Shown here: in pieces, positions 24,907 to 35,600 of the stretch
How positions within the stretch are numbered: position 1 is the stretch's first letter
Layout of the letters: every line of letters begins with the position of its first letter
From: Colias croceus
Taxonomy: Eukaryota > Arthropoda > Insecta > Lepidoptera > Pieridae
Length of the DNA stretch: 64,000 bases
NCBI RefSeq assembly: GCF_905220415.1
Contig: NC_059542.1
Span: 12,370,001 to 12,434,000 of the forward strand
Direction: 5' to 3'
Notes under the pieces: model-generated
What the model was told of the DNA's origin: nothing
Seen by the model: the letters and a program-made list of their open reading frames with translations, nothing else
The model's database searches: none
Position numbers and translations under genes: made by a program

Positions 24907-24921
24907 TATCTACAGAATTCG
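24907..24921. repeat. Target-site duplication, right copy
   Basis: TATCTACAGAATTCG, exactly repeated at 24767-24781. Confidence 0.8.
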
Positions 24922-25735
24922 CAGCGGCAGTGAAAATCACCATCGGGCAAGAGCAGGATTCTATTTTTGGCGTTCGTATTACGTACACCTATATGTAGGT
25001 ATATGTTTGTAAATTTCCTTGTTGTTTTTTAAGTTTGATAGGTAGCGAAAAAAGGAGACACTTTTTAAATCTAAACCTTTTTTTTAAATTGGGAGTACTA
25101 ATGGGATATCGGGCCGAACTAAACATCCTTAAAATATTGCAGTAATTATTTGTTTTCCATGAAACTTCGCTGCAAACAAACAGAATATTGCGTGACGGTG
25201 TGCGGAGACGCCCTTCCCGCACAATGTCACTAAATAATAACGCAAAAACAGACAGAACAATGGCTAGCCTATTCTGAGACTTGGCTCCAAGAGATCATTA
25301 TTTAAAAAAAATATTTTCTCAGAAAAGAAAATTCCATCTTTCTCGATATAGCTAATTATCATTTATTGATTTATAGTCTTTCGTCACATCACACCGTGCT
25401 GAATTAATGCAAAGCACTTACTCAAATTGATTTAAATAGTTAATCATGGTGTTTTATTATTAAAACATGCTAATTTAATTTTTATAGGGTTACCTATAAA
25501 CCACTGGTTTTTGCACTCAAACATAACTTACTAGTAAAGATAAGCCTTTCAATCAGTTACATTCTTATCCCGTATTATAATATACGATTCTGTTGTTATT
25601 AAATACCTAGCGATCGGTGCCTAACACACATGGTAACAAATACAGACGTATTACTTTAATTGTATTATAACCACACAAGACGACCATCTTTTTTGTACCC
25701 ATACGTTTTCAATAGAACTACTTCCCTCTCCATTC
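24922..25735. other. AT-rich non-coding stretch
   Basis: No feature seen. Confidence 0.45.
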
Positions 25736-25910
25736 ACAGTGTAAAGTGTAAACTATGAAAGGATCTCCACGCACGACTCGGCGATACATTTCGGCGCGTA
25801 ACGTGGGTCATTAGCTCGGCTATTGTAGGTAAGTGTCAGTATGCGCCTCACGCGCCGCGCCGACTGTGCGACGCCATGCTGCTTGCTGCCTGGACTACCG
25901 CGAGCTTATG
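25736..25910 (+). promoter_or_regulatory. CpG-rich patch with a consensus splice donor
   Basis: A GC-richer block whose left half ends in TAG|GTAAGT (donor 25829-25834). This would fit a small non-coding first exon. The only upstream ATG frame closes after 19 codons, so no coding role is claimed. Confidence 0.25.
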
Positions 25911-25970
25911 GTCGCCTGGTACTTTTGTTGGGTATACATTAGTAATGTATGATCAATTAATTAGTATTAA

Positions 25971-25991
25971 TTTGAATTTGAATTTGAATTT
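25971..25991 (+). repeat. TTTGAA tandem repeat
   Basis: Three and a half TTTGAA units; the inverse (ATTCAA units) occurs at 37267-37284. Such short tandem units often mark LINE 3' tails, but no LINE body is visible next to either. Confidence 0.5.
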
Positions 25992-26002
25992 AGCCTATTA
26001 TT

Positions 26003-26116
26003 TACTGCCTTCCTCGATAAATGGGCTATCTAACACCGAAAGAATTTTTCAAATCGGACAAGTAGTTCCTGAGATTAGCGCGTTCAAACAAACAAACAAA
26101 CTCTTTAGATTTATAA
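26003..26116 (-). mobile_element. Helitron-like element, family A, fragment
   Basis: Matches the 5' half (minus orientation) of family A: ccttcctcgataaatgggc, caaatcgga, gcgcgttcaaac. The CTAG end is missing. Confidence 0.55.
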
Positions 26117-29100
26117 AGCTTTGTAAATTAAGTAGTATAAATCATTGGACCCATCCATTTCAGTATTTTATCAGCATATGTATTAATTATTACAATTAAA
26201 TATAAAAAGATGTTAATAAGAAAACTAAAGTCATAAAAGTTATAACATATGAGACAATAATTACTACTACATAGGTATATTATGAAATAAACTTTTCCGT
26301 AACAACTCTAACACTAGGTAGTATTTCTTTGTCCAATAAAACATAAAACATGTTAATGTATTAATAGTCTTACGGTAATTAATGAATAAATTGAGATGTA
26401 ATATTCAAAGTAGATGCAATGAGGTAAAATAATGTAATGTAGCGATATATTGATTGCGAATAACTTCATAAACTTATGGTTGTTAGCATTCAGGTAGACA
26501 AAGCGAGTGTGGTGTTGGCTTTTTATTTCTTCATTATACTACTTTTTAATGTAGGAACATACCTTATTGCTACGAATGTTAATGTTTTACATTCAAGGGC
26601 CAAGTATGTGGTGTAAAAAAGAAGCAAGTACCTATATTTTTTCTATAAACTACCTTAACAAACTTCACCTTTACTCCTTGAGTAGGTCAAATAAAATACA
26701 CGATTAGTTATAATAAAAAATATTAATACAATTTAAAATATATTGAGACTAGCTGCTACTAAGTATAGAATGCACAATTTTGCAATAATTAATTTTAAAC
26801 ATTGGTAATATATCGTCGTGGTAAGTAATAAATATATCATGCACGCACAGCCAGGTAACTAAATGTTTAGTCATTTGTCTTCATTACAGTCCCATCTTCA
26901 CAGTAGATTAAAAATATTTATCATCGAATGCAAGTTACTTCATACTTTACAATGTATATTGAGGTATGAGGAATAGGTACCAATAAAAATGAGTTAGCTT
27001 TTGCCCCTGGCTTTGAAAACCATTTTATATCTTATATCGACAATAAAAACTATGTAGAGCTATCTTAAAAAGTTTAAACTATAACTCGCACATGCAATCA
27101 AATACAATTTTTTGAATGAAACTAACCTGTAGTTATATACCTTTACAACAATCCTAACAGCCTAACAGCCTGACTTTAAACTGCAATTATTGCTTTACAT
27201 AACTCATTAATTAGAAAATAATGAATGGCTCTTATGAATAAACTTAGAATCAACTAGGTACTCGACTTTACACGCTACATTGTCATCTCAGCAACGGTTG
27301 TCATTTAATTTATCATAAAGCCTGGAAAACTTACTCCAAACGGGGTGCAAGTAGGTAGTCTCTTTACATAAAACTACTATACTATTATATTGAGGAGTAA
27401 TAGTAAATTAAGGAGGCTTTTTATAAAACAGTTAAACAGGTTACAGTACAAAGCAGTGACATTTGTCTAGTGAGCCATTGTGTGCATGCCGGCAGCCATA
27501 CATACGCGTTAGTACAATTAGACACGCGGTACAATCGTGTCCTACAATATAATATTTGAAGTCGGTATACTTACTGTTCTGGATTGTTTTGTTCCACTGT
27601 GATACAGGAGGTGATGTTATAACATTCATAAATTATTAAATCATTTTAAGTAGGTATTTTTCAAAATGTATTTTGTATTGGTTGTTTATTTATCCATTGA
27701 CAAATTATACCCAAAGTAAGATCCTCACAAAACATTTTCCTTATCACAAAATTGACTAAGTTCGATAGCGAAGTCCGATTAATCATACTCTATGGAAACA
27801 TTACTGTTGCCTCATACAAAAATACTTAATCCGACCAAACTAAATAGCTGTGCTTAATCAATACTGAATCTGAGTAACCCCAAACGTATCGAATCGCCGC
27901 GACGGCTCATTCCTACAATTTATTACACTTCCATATTATAAGCACTTTATGAATTTCGGTGGCCACAGAGCAGGGAATTCCGTAGTTAATCCTGCTTGGA
28001 CTGTCAGTACCCATAAAAGTTGCGTAGTGAGTTTGCTATACTGTGGTCGTTAGTAAGATGTATGGTGTAGTAGTATGTAAGCGGCGTGACGCAACATTTT
28101 GCATGGAGTTCGATTCCCGCGGCGGCGATAAATCACGGTCCGACAGGCAAACAAAGCCGCGTAACGCGCCGTGTCTTTGTGGATTTTGAACGATTCCGCT
28201 TTATAATCATTTTTCATTGGCATTGAGCCGGAATTTTACGCTGATCATGGTTGCCTCGTGCTCACTGCGCGGTACAGCCAATCCGTCTGCGACTTAATCA
28301 CCATTGTAACTACTACCTAGTGTTTTGAGGGTTTCATTATTTTTGTACGCAGCTTTTGTGTTGTTAATTTAAAACATAGCTCTTATTTTTCATTTAGATT
28401 AGGTAATAATGAAAAATAGGTCAAGAGTTTGTTATTTTCTGTGTATACCTCTGTCATGTATATGTATAAATACAGATAACTTCCAAGGTAAAAATCTTAA
28501 CAAACTTCGTACCAATGAGTATTGTTCTATTAAGGCCTATACTTACTAATCTTGCTATCAAAAGAAATTAACGATTGATAAATTACACAACACAATTTCC
28601 AATAAAACACCAATACATTTCCCGATCTATCCTTCGCACTAGCATTTGACGTCACACGCGATGCTTCAAATAAACGCTAAGGCTCGGCGCACACTTGTCA
28701 GCGGGCGCCCTGCTGCTTGCGAGCGTCAATTTGTGGCGTTGCGTGCGCGCAGGTATGCTCACAATTATAGACAACGATTTTTCATTTCATTAGTAAAGCG
28801 ATCTTGCTTCAGTTGTAGAGTGGAAGAAGGAATGTCAACAGTCACAATTTCAACAAATTAAAATACAATTAATTACAATACTATGTAACTTGTACTTAGG
28901 TACTTTCATCGAAAATGCTTTTTAGACTGAACAATTTTGCTACGAGAGCTGAATAGCTTTGAAAAGATTAAACTATCTAATATCAACTCAACAGACAAAA
29001 TCGTTAATCGCCACAAATCGTTAGATATTCAAGCTCAAATCAATTGATTTGTTTGCAAGGATGGCATCGTTATGCCACAGATAGACAAAAGATACAAATG

Positions 29101-29233
29101 TGACACTTTTGGTAACCCTCAATTTCATCAGGAAATGAGATAGAGCCACAGATAGAGCAATTAAGCAACTTAAATCTAAAGACACATTCTGTAAATTTGA
29201 AGTTATCCGCTAATTAAGTCATTAATTATTATT
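26117..29233. other. Non-coding stretch
   Basis: 3.1 kb without a supported gene. GC-richer patches lie at 28080-28290 (with a box B-like gagttcgattcccgcgg near 28110) and 28670-28760 (starting aaggctcggcgcacac, resembling a MITE end, and containing cgcgcag|gtatg). Neither could be completed into an element or exon. Confidence 0.4.
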
Positions 29234-29241
29234 ATTGTAAG
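29234..29241. repeat. 8-bp target-site duplication, left copy
   Basis: ATTGTAAG, repeated exactly at 30404-30411. Confidence 0.8.
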
Positions 29242-30403
29242 CTTAGAGTATATATACTATCTATAGAGTGCGAACAACCAAGTGGGAACAGTAGGCACAG
29301 GTGGGAACAACACGACGCTCCCGCCGCGAGCGCTCGCAGTCGTGGTTGAGTGCTCACGAAGTGCGTTGCTCTGGATTTTTTTTCATATTACGAATAAACA
29401 TGGTGAAATGTGCAATTCTATCTTGCAAAAACGATACTAGAAAATACACAAAATTGAAATCCACTATCACATTTCATCAGTAAGTCGATTGTTATACATA
29501 ATTTTATGAAAATAAATCTAGCATCGCGGGGGTGAAGAGTAGGTGGGAGGCGGACACGCGCAGGCTCGCTCGCGCGCCTCACTGCCGCCACGTGATCGTA
29601 GTGATGTGACCTGACCAACGCTGTACTCGATATAAAGTTTACTAGAAGAACTATATTTTAACAAATTATTTATTTAACTTTAAAATTAAAACTCTTTTAA
29701 AAATGTATTATAAATAAATTTGTGGTGTGTTTTGTACGATACACTTTCTAAATTATGAATGCGAATGTATTATAGTGTAAATGTAAAGTATGTAATGTTA
29801 CGATATATTTTCTGAACCGCTAAATTGATTTTGAAGATTTTGATAGTAAAATGGATAAAATTAAATAAAGAAATTATTAATATTATTTATTATATTATCA
29901 TTTTAAATTATTAATTATTCCTTAATATTTTTTACCATTTTTCAAACATTATTATTATTGTTTGATTTATTATTAATAAATAGCACTAAACCCGATCCTT
30001 TATTTTATTAACTTTATTATTTAAAAAGTACTCACGTTTTTCTTATATTCCAATCAAACATATTTTTTTAAAGTACTTATAATTAATACAAGAAAATTTC
30101 TTATATAATATTTAATATTCAAATGGAATAAACAAACTTTATTCAGTTGGTAAACAAATTTAAAATTACATATTTATACTTTATTCACATATTTTTCCTT
30201 TAATAACTTATTGAACATAAAATTTACTTATGATACATATTTATTTACATAACTTATCGATAGTTTAACACGCAATTGATATCTACCCATCCCTATTTGT
30301 CACACACACATCTATATAGTATCTATAGCTCATCTGCCTACGATGCGCACTATGCAATTTGTGCAATACACTCGCTCTATACTATTGTAATATATACTCT
30401 AAG
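29242..30403 (+). mobile_element. P-like DNA transposon, internally deleted, with THAP exon
   Basis: The ends are exact inverted copies of CTTAGAGTATATAT, and the match continues imperfectly to about 30 bp (left ACTATCTATAGAG, right ACAATAGTATAGAG with one gap). Exact 8-bp duplications flank it. Inside is a single coding exon for the start of a THAP zinc finger (29400-29479). 8-bp TSDs, roughly 31-bp inverted repeats and a transposase with an N-terminal THAP domain are together characteristic of P elements. hAT elements also give 8-bp TSDs but do not usually carry a THAP domain at the N-terminus. The rest of the transposase is absent; 29500-30300 is AT-rich with no coding signal. I read it as a non-autonomous deletion derivative. 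Confidence 0.6.
29400..29479 (+). pseudogene. THAP-domain first exon of a P-like transposase (remnant)
   Basis: The ATG at 29400 sits in a favourable context (AACATGG). It opens MVKCAILSCKNDTRKY, followed by a segment ending in FH. The Met-Val lead, Cys4 and Cys9 spaced CxxxxC, and the TFH stretch match the start of the C2CH THAP zinc finger, a DNA-binding domain found in P-element transposases and THAP proteins. The exon closes at CATCA|GTAAGT (donor 29480-29485), splitting the domain right after the FH motif. As I recall, first introns in THAP genes often fall near this point. No downstream exon with the second Cys-His pair is visible before the element ends, so no complete zinc finger can be made from this copy. 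The frame is open upstream to 29301, but the residues before the internal Met do not look like THAP. Confidence 0.55.
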
Positions 30404-30411
30404 ATTGTAAG
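30404..30411. repeat. 8-bp target-site duplication, right copy
   Basis: ATTGTAAG, repeated exactly at 29234-29241. Confidence 0.8.
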
Positions 30412-30427
30412 CATATTGTAACATCAA

Positions 30428-30470
30428 CCAGCTCTGTTTGTAACAAAACCTTTGTTACAAACAGAGCTGG
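30428..30470. repeat. Perfect 20-bp inverted repeat with 3-base loop
   Basis: CCAGCTCTGTTTGTAACAAA, loop ACC, then its exact reverse complement. It lies between the P-like element and the Harbinger element and belongs to neither. Confidence 0.9.
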
Positions 30471-30871
30471 CAGCCGGCTCCAGCACAAAATAAAAGTCTC
30501 CTGTACGAAGTTAAAACATTCCGTCCTCGCCCTTTCATACACACGTGTAAGTCTAATGCCCGGTTCCTATATTTGAAAAACGATCCGTTTTAGTTACGAA
30601 TAGTAGTATAATTAACCAAGCGTAAGCGAAAATCGTTCCTATAAAAAACGTCTCGTCAAGCAACTTACCGACGGCTTCCTACTGACGGATGGGAGGGTTA
30701 CTATTAACGAACGGTAAGCATATTGTATGGAGAAGACAGTTTATCGCGTTCCTATAAATATTTTTAATGTCATTATGCTGTCAAAGTTACTATTCGTATA
30801 GCATTTTGTTTACCCGTCGATTTCGGGCGGTTAAATTCTTACTATTTCATTGTTTCCGCTTCAATATCGAA

Positions 30872-31258
30872 ATGTGGAGTTCAGATAGTGATAGAGAAGT
30901 GTTTAATATTATATCGAATTTCGGAAGAAGATAGTGGGCGTGAAAGAGTATATATTATAGAGAAGGAGTTGATTTTTTTGCGACCCTGGATTCTCACGAA
31001 TTTCAATTGAGATTTCGACTTGATAAAGAATCTGTTGAACAATTACTTCTTGAAATTTATCCAGACGTACGAATAAAAGGAGCCAGGTTAGTTTAATGGA
31101 GGCATTAATATTATACCAAACACGTCTAACCTTATTACATACCTAATTTATGTTGTCATTTCAGGAATCATGGGGTATCTCCATAACATCAATTACTGTT
31201 GACGCTGAGGTTCTATGCTTTAGGCACAATATCGATATCAGTGGCAGACCTATTTCCC
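30872..31258 (+). pseudogene. Harbinger transposase, 5' remnant
   Basis: A first exon (30872-31086) ends at CCAG|GTTAGT. An intron runs to TTTCAG at 31164, and a second exon continues to about 31258, where the Helitron-like insert replaces the remainder. Recognisable Harbinger (HARBI1-like) N-terminal features are FQLRFRLDKESVEQLLLEI in exon 1 and LLLTLRFYALGTISISVADL in exon 2. In intact family members these precede the DDE nuclease domain (DDE_Tnp_4), which is absent here. The copy is dead: the exon 1 frame has TAG at 30932 and TGA at 30941, and exon 2 has TAA at 31184. The splice junction keeps frame. The protein would have cut and joined the element's ends with the help of its Myb-like partner. 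Confidence 0.65.
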
Positions 31259-31259
31259 T

Positions 31260-31397
31260 TGGTCACGGCATCACGCGTGAACGGGTGGACCGATTTCGAT
31301 AATTATTTTTTTATAATGTTCCTTGAAGTACGAGGATGGTTATTATGGAAAGAAAACATAAACATGTACCAAGGGCGAAGCCGGGGTGGACCACTAG
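31260..31397 (+). mobile_element. Helitron-like element, family B, truncated
   Basis: Contains ggaccgatttcgataatt, ccttgaagtacgaggatggt and accaagggcgaagccgggg, ending CTAG before T. It matches 58382-58550 but lacks the 5' end. It lies inside the Harbinger element, so it inserted later. Confidence 0.6.
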
Positions 31398-31761
31398 TAT
31401 ATATATGTGTCTATGTTTGCAATGTAGAAATCAATTTTTTAAACATTGTATTGTAAATAATAAAAAATAAATAAAAGTACATAATAAAATGGAATAAAAG
31501 TTTTATTTCTTTATTACAGTTTAATTTTACATAGTAATATGTAACTACATAATATATGCCAAAGAACTGTCCTGTGATTCTTACACGACAACCCTCCATC
31601 GATTATCATCTTCTATATTATATTCCTTAACGCTGTAATAGGCTCTCTGAACTAAATACATTTTTTTACATAAGATTTACATTTTGCACTACCTTACAAA
31701 TTCTTTTTCTACCGTAGGTATGTCTAGATATATTGCTTAATAATATACAAAAATTAATTAG

Positions 31762-32111
31762 TTATTGTGTGTTCAGTATTTCAATTATTTCTTCATAATA
31801 TTTGTCCATCATCCTTATTATGTTTGAATTTTTTGGCTGAAAATAAAAAGTTTTCCTGGTAGGTATTTGACCAATTTTTGCATTAAATGTGTTGGTCAAC
31901 GAAGTCCAACATTCATCCTTTAATTTATTCGTAGAAGCATTAGTCTCCTTACTGGTTATAATAATTGAGCAATCTCGTCTTTGCTCATAGCCTTCTTCGA
32001 TTTCTGTAACACAAATATATGTTTGACTTTAAAAGTGTCCGAAGCAAAAAGTAAGCGGCAGACGATTTTAAAGAAGAAATATAAAGGCGTACTTACCGGC
32101 GTAATATCCAT
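31762..32111 (-). pseudogene. Harbinger second gene, Myb/SANT-like DNA-binding protein, broken
   Basis: Read on the minus strand. A tiny first exon (ATG at 32111, MDITP) ends at CCG|GTAAGT (32091-32096). The intron ends at TTACAG, and exon 2 starts at 32003. The first frame gives a short basic stretch (KSKKAMSKDEIAQLL) and stops at TAA. A second frame then carries on with TNKLKDECWTSLTNTFNAKI and a C-terminal helix ending at TAA 31762-31764. The N-terminal charged lead, the W-x-x-L-x-N-x-F-N block and the downstream GQIP segment fit the Myb/SANT-like (zeste-type) domain of Harbinger ORF2 proteins. Such proteins bind the ends and bring the transposase into the nucleus. A deletion or frameshift separates the two parts, so no intact product can be made. 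Confidence 0.55.
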
Positions 32112-32625
32112 TTTTAATAAAATAATATATAAACAGTGGTCGTTGTATTGTTATTCTTTAATTATAAAACTTGACAATGAATCATCAATCAACAATGAAT
32201 GACAATAATTTGACAACTGACAAGCAATGCACGCGTGCGCGAGAAAAACGTTCCGTTTTTGCTTTCTGTGTAACGCATTAGGTTGTTTAGAAGGAAAATT
32301 ATCACGCAGATGTCTACAAATATATAGTTCTTTAGTATTAGTTCTTTATTAATAAGAAACTTTATTCTTAAAGTTTATAATTCGGCTGTATATTTAACTT
32401 ATTTTGTCCTGAATTTTGTGTTATTTTAATTTCAATTTGGCTTATAACGAAACGCACATCTGTGAGTGAAGAGGGCTCGGTATTTTTATGACCAACGGAT
32501 GTCCGTCGATAGCACGTCAAGAAATAAAATTGTGGAACGGTAATAACGACTCGTAGTTAGTTCTAGAAAAACGGATAGTAGCTTTGATACTATGACGATC
32601 CGTTGAATATAGGAACCGGGCATAA

Positions 32626-35600
32626 ATCGAAATAGAAGTTATAACCATTAAAATATGCATTACTACAAACTACTTGTACTACTTATCAGTTGCTTGTAGG
32701 AGCGATGCAAAAAATTGCAATTTAAAGAAACGACTGAACGCACGCAAAACTTACTGAGGTCACGAACAATAAAAATATTGAGGGCCTACTCCAGGAGCCT
32801 ATTGGAGAATCGCTTATTTCGTCGTATCATACTCATATGTTTATACCCGTATTTCTATATTTTTAAAGAAATAATTATTCTGTTCACAGGGAAACAAAAA
32901 GTACCTTCTCTTGTAGATCTATATTAGCACAGTTAAAGTGTACACACTATTGTGTGTGTGTTTGTTTGTGTGTTTAATTTAATTAGATATTTCTAATTAA
33001 ATTAAAAGCTATCTAATTAAAATATACCTAATGAATTGTTTAATACAAAAAAATTCATTGTTTTGTATAAATAAATGGACACATTTAATGAAATTGACAG
33101 GCTAACATTTTTCAGTTAATATAGCTGTTTCATAACTAACAATTATTTTTTATGGACAAAAACAATGATACCTATAATTTTCAGTGTCAAATAACACAAC
33201 AAATTCCGCAGCCAGCTCCCGGCATGTTCGTGTTGTTCATCGAACATTTCGCAAGTACAATGGTACACTCAAATGGTCAGCTCGTACTCACCATGATATT
33301 ATTATTTGTTATTTGCATCCAACGCGACGACACGCTTTGTATCGAACGGCGAACCCCTTGTACTGGTACACTCGAATAAAACACTGTTTAACTATTTAAT
33401 TTTTTTTTAATATCAAAATATGTATTTTACAAATTTATAGTATTTTTTGTTATAATAAGCGTAATTGCAATGTTTATAGCTTTAAATATAGGGCGCTCGC
33501 TGTAAATTAGCATATGAACAATGATTTATATGAAGAAAATACATAATAAAGACGTATTAATTGATTAACATACTATATTATGAGCAATAAAAATGTTATT
33601 ACTCATAACTCTACTATTATTCAAATTAAGCACATTATTTAATCATATTATACACGCATTGTTATGCAAAAACGGAAAAAAATATAAACAAATTTTAAAA
33701 TCGTCCGCTTGAAATTAAACGTAAATTAAAATATTTAAAGCTTTAATTAATAATGTTACGTGTACATAAATATACTCGCGAAAAAAATATTTTATATATG
33801 ATTTTAGCGATAACAACCTAAACATTACGGGCAAAAATTAACTATTAAAATTGTTACGTTTAGAACAAGGATTACTGGTAGCGAAACAACTACTTAGATT
33901 CACACAAAATTATATTTTTTGTATAGAATCGGGTCAAAAAACATTGCATTTTAATGAAGTTATTCTATGTACCCCAAACCAAAATCCACCGCAAATATGA
34001 AACCAATAGAGGAATTTAAGTTTGATGTAAATTAATGTTTTGTTATTTAAATATCCACTTGCAAAGTGTGGGAATATGTTAATGCGACTGTACCAAAACT
34101 AGCTTGCACCCCTGCGCGCCCCGTGGTCCATGCTTCTGCTGGACACCCGGCTGATTCTTATTATTACTTCTGTATTGTTGTACAATTCACTTTTTAGATG
34201 ACACGGTGTCAGTTTTTTGATAATTTCAAACGGGTAATAATTTTGACTAGGTACTTTTTGTCGTAATGTTACCTGAAATATACCGTTTGACTGTAGACTA
34301 CATTATGCAATATAAAATTATGTCTACGAATTTTGATTTTTAAAGCGATTACGCAATATGCTTTTTGGGTTCACAACTTTTTCTTTCAACATTTCGCTTT
34401 CAGCCACATTTCAATGTGTTAACAAGTCACAGGTTATCATTATTTAAATATACAAATTGCAACGGCGAATTTATATAATTTAGTAAAATTATGGTAATTA
34501 TTATATAGAAATTTGTATAATTTACGTCTGTGAGGCCATTGTTTCAAGTGTTTAGCATTTGGAGAGCGCGTGTTACGCCAAGAGGCCTGGCATTATATAA
34601 ATATTGTTCTGTTAGCATTTCTTCCTCTAACTTTCACGTAAAAAAGTTCAACAATAAATATCAATAAATTGTGGATTCCAATACATAGCTATAACATTTA
34701 GATAAACACTATTTTATGCACCGGACTAGAAACTTGACCGCGTAAATTTATATTAATGAAAACAGAAATGTTAATGTAGTTTAATCTAGCTTTCTTTTCA
34801 TTTTCGAAATCATCTAGGTCATTTTGAGACTCAAAAGAATGCAGTTTAATCTTTGAAATTTTAAAATATATTCTAATCGGCAAAAACGTGTTAACAAAAA
34901 AGCATTATAAATAATTATAATGCATACTTAAATAAGAGCCTATCCTTGACGCAAGCGATAAAAAGTCACACACAAAGAAATAAATTAAACAATAGTTAAG
35001 TTGCTTGTAAAAATATGAATCAAAAAATGAAGTCACGCCACGATAAATATTCCGTTAGGATCGCACATATGCAAAAATCGTCCTTGCGCCGTCCGCCATA
35101 TTAGCCGCACTAATTAATTGTAATGTATGCGGCGAGCACACGAAATCGAACCACTGCTCAAATAATATTTTTTAAAGCAACAGCGGAAATGAAACATTGG
35201 TTGAGCTAAAGCTGGAGCTGTCATGGAGTGCCAGTCAAAAAATCGTCAAAATAGTGTCGTAAATTTGAAGCCAATAAAAAAAATTAATTGAATAAAAAAA
35301 TATTAAACAGCTCATTATATTCTTCATAAGTTTAAGTCTAAAGTGTTTACTCCTTACAACGTCAAGGGTTCAGGTTTTATTAATTAACATATTGTAGAAC
35401 TAGGTACCAGAACATTGACTAGATAACCAAAGCACTTTAATGTTCACTACAAAAAGTCACTTGACATCGTACACTTGCAATCAATTATTAATACCAAGAC
35501 TCACCTGTCACTCTTTGATAACCAAAATTCGGATAACGAGCGTTCGGCAGGTGCCTTTGTTCACCCTGCGATAATGTAGGTATCTAACGATTTTGTTAAT

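Larger units (their letters stand above)
30557..32622 (+). mobile_element. Harbinger transposon, degenerate, two-gene type
   Basis: The ends are inverted copies of TGCCCGGTTCCTATATT (17 bp exact), flanked by direct TAA (30554-30556 and 32623-32625), the TWA target of PIF/Harbinger. Inside are the broken 5' part of a Harbinger transposase (plus strand) and a broken Myb/SANT-like second gene (minus strand), the usual two-gene content of animal Harbingers. A Helitron-like insert occupies about 31260-31397. At 2.07 kb it is shorter than a typical intact element of about 3 kb, consistent with loss of the transposase C-terminal half. Confidence 0.75.

Noticed and set aside
28080..28130. Possible tRNA gene (box B-like gagttcgattcccgcgg)
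   Set aside because: No convincing box A at the right distance and no 7-bp acceptor stem.
29242..30403. hAT transposon as the identity of the 8-bp-TSD element
   Set aside because: The TSD length fits, but the THAP start exon and the terminus sequence fit a P-like element better. Not fully excluded.
33152..33399. Two overlapping plus-strand ORFs of 75 and 71 aa after ttttcag
   Set aside because: An acceptor-like site precedes them, but two competing frames and no domain leave no basis for a gene call.
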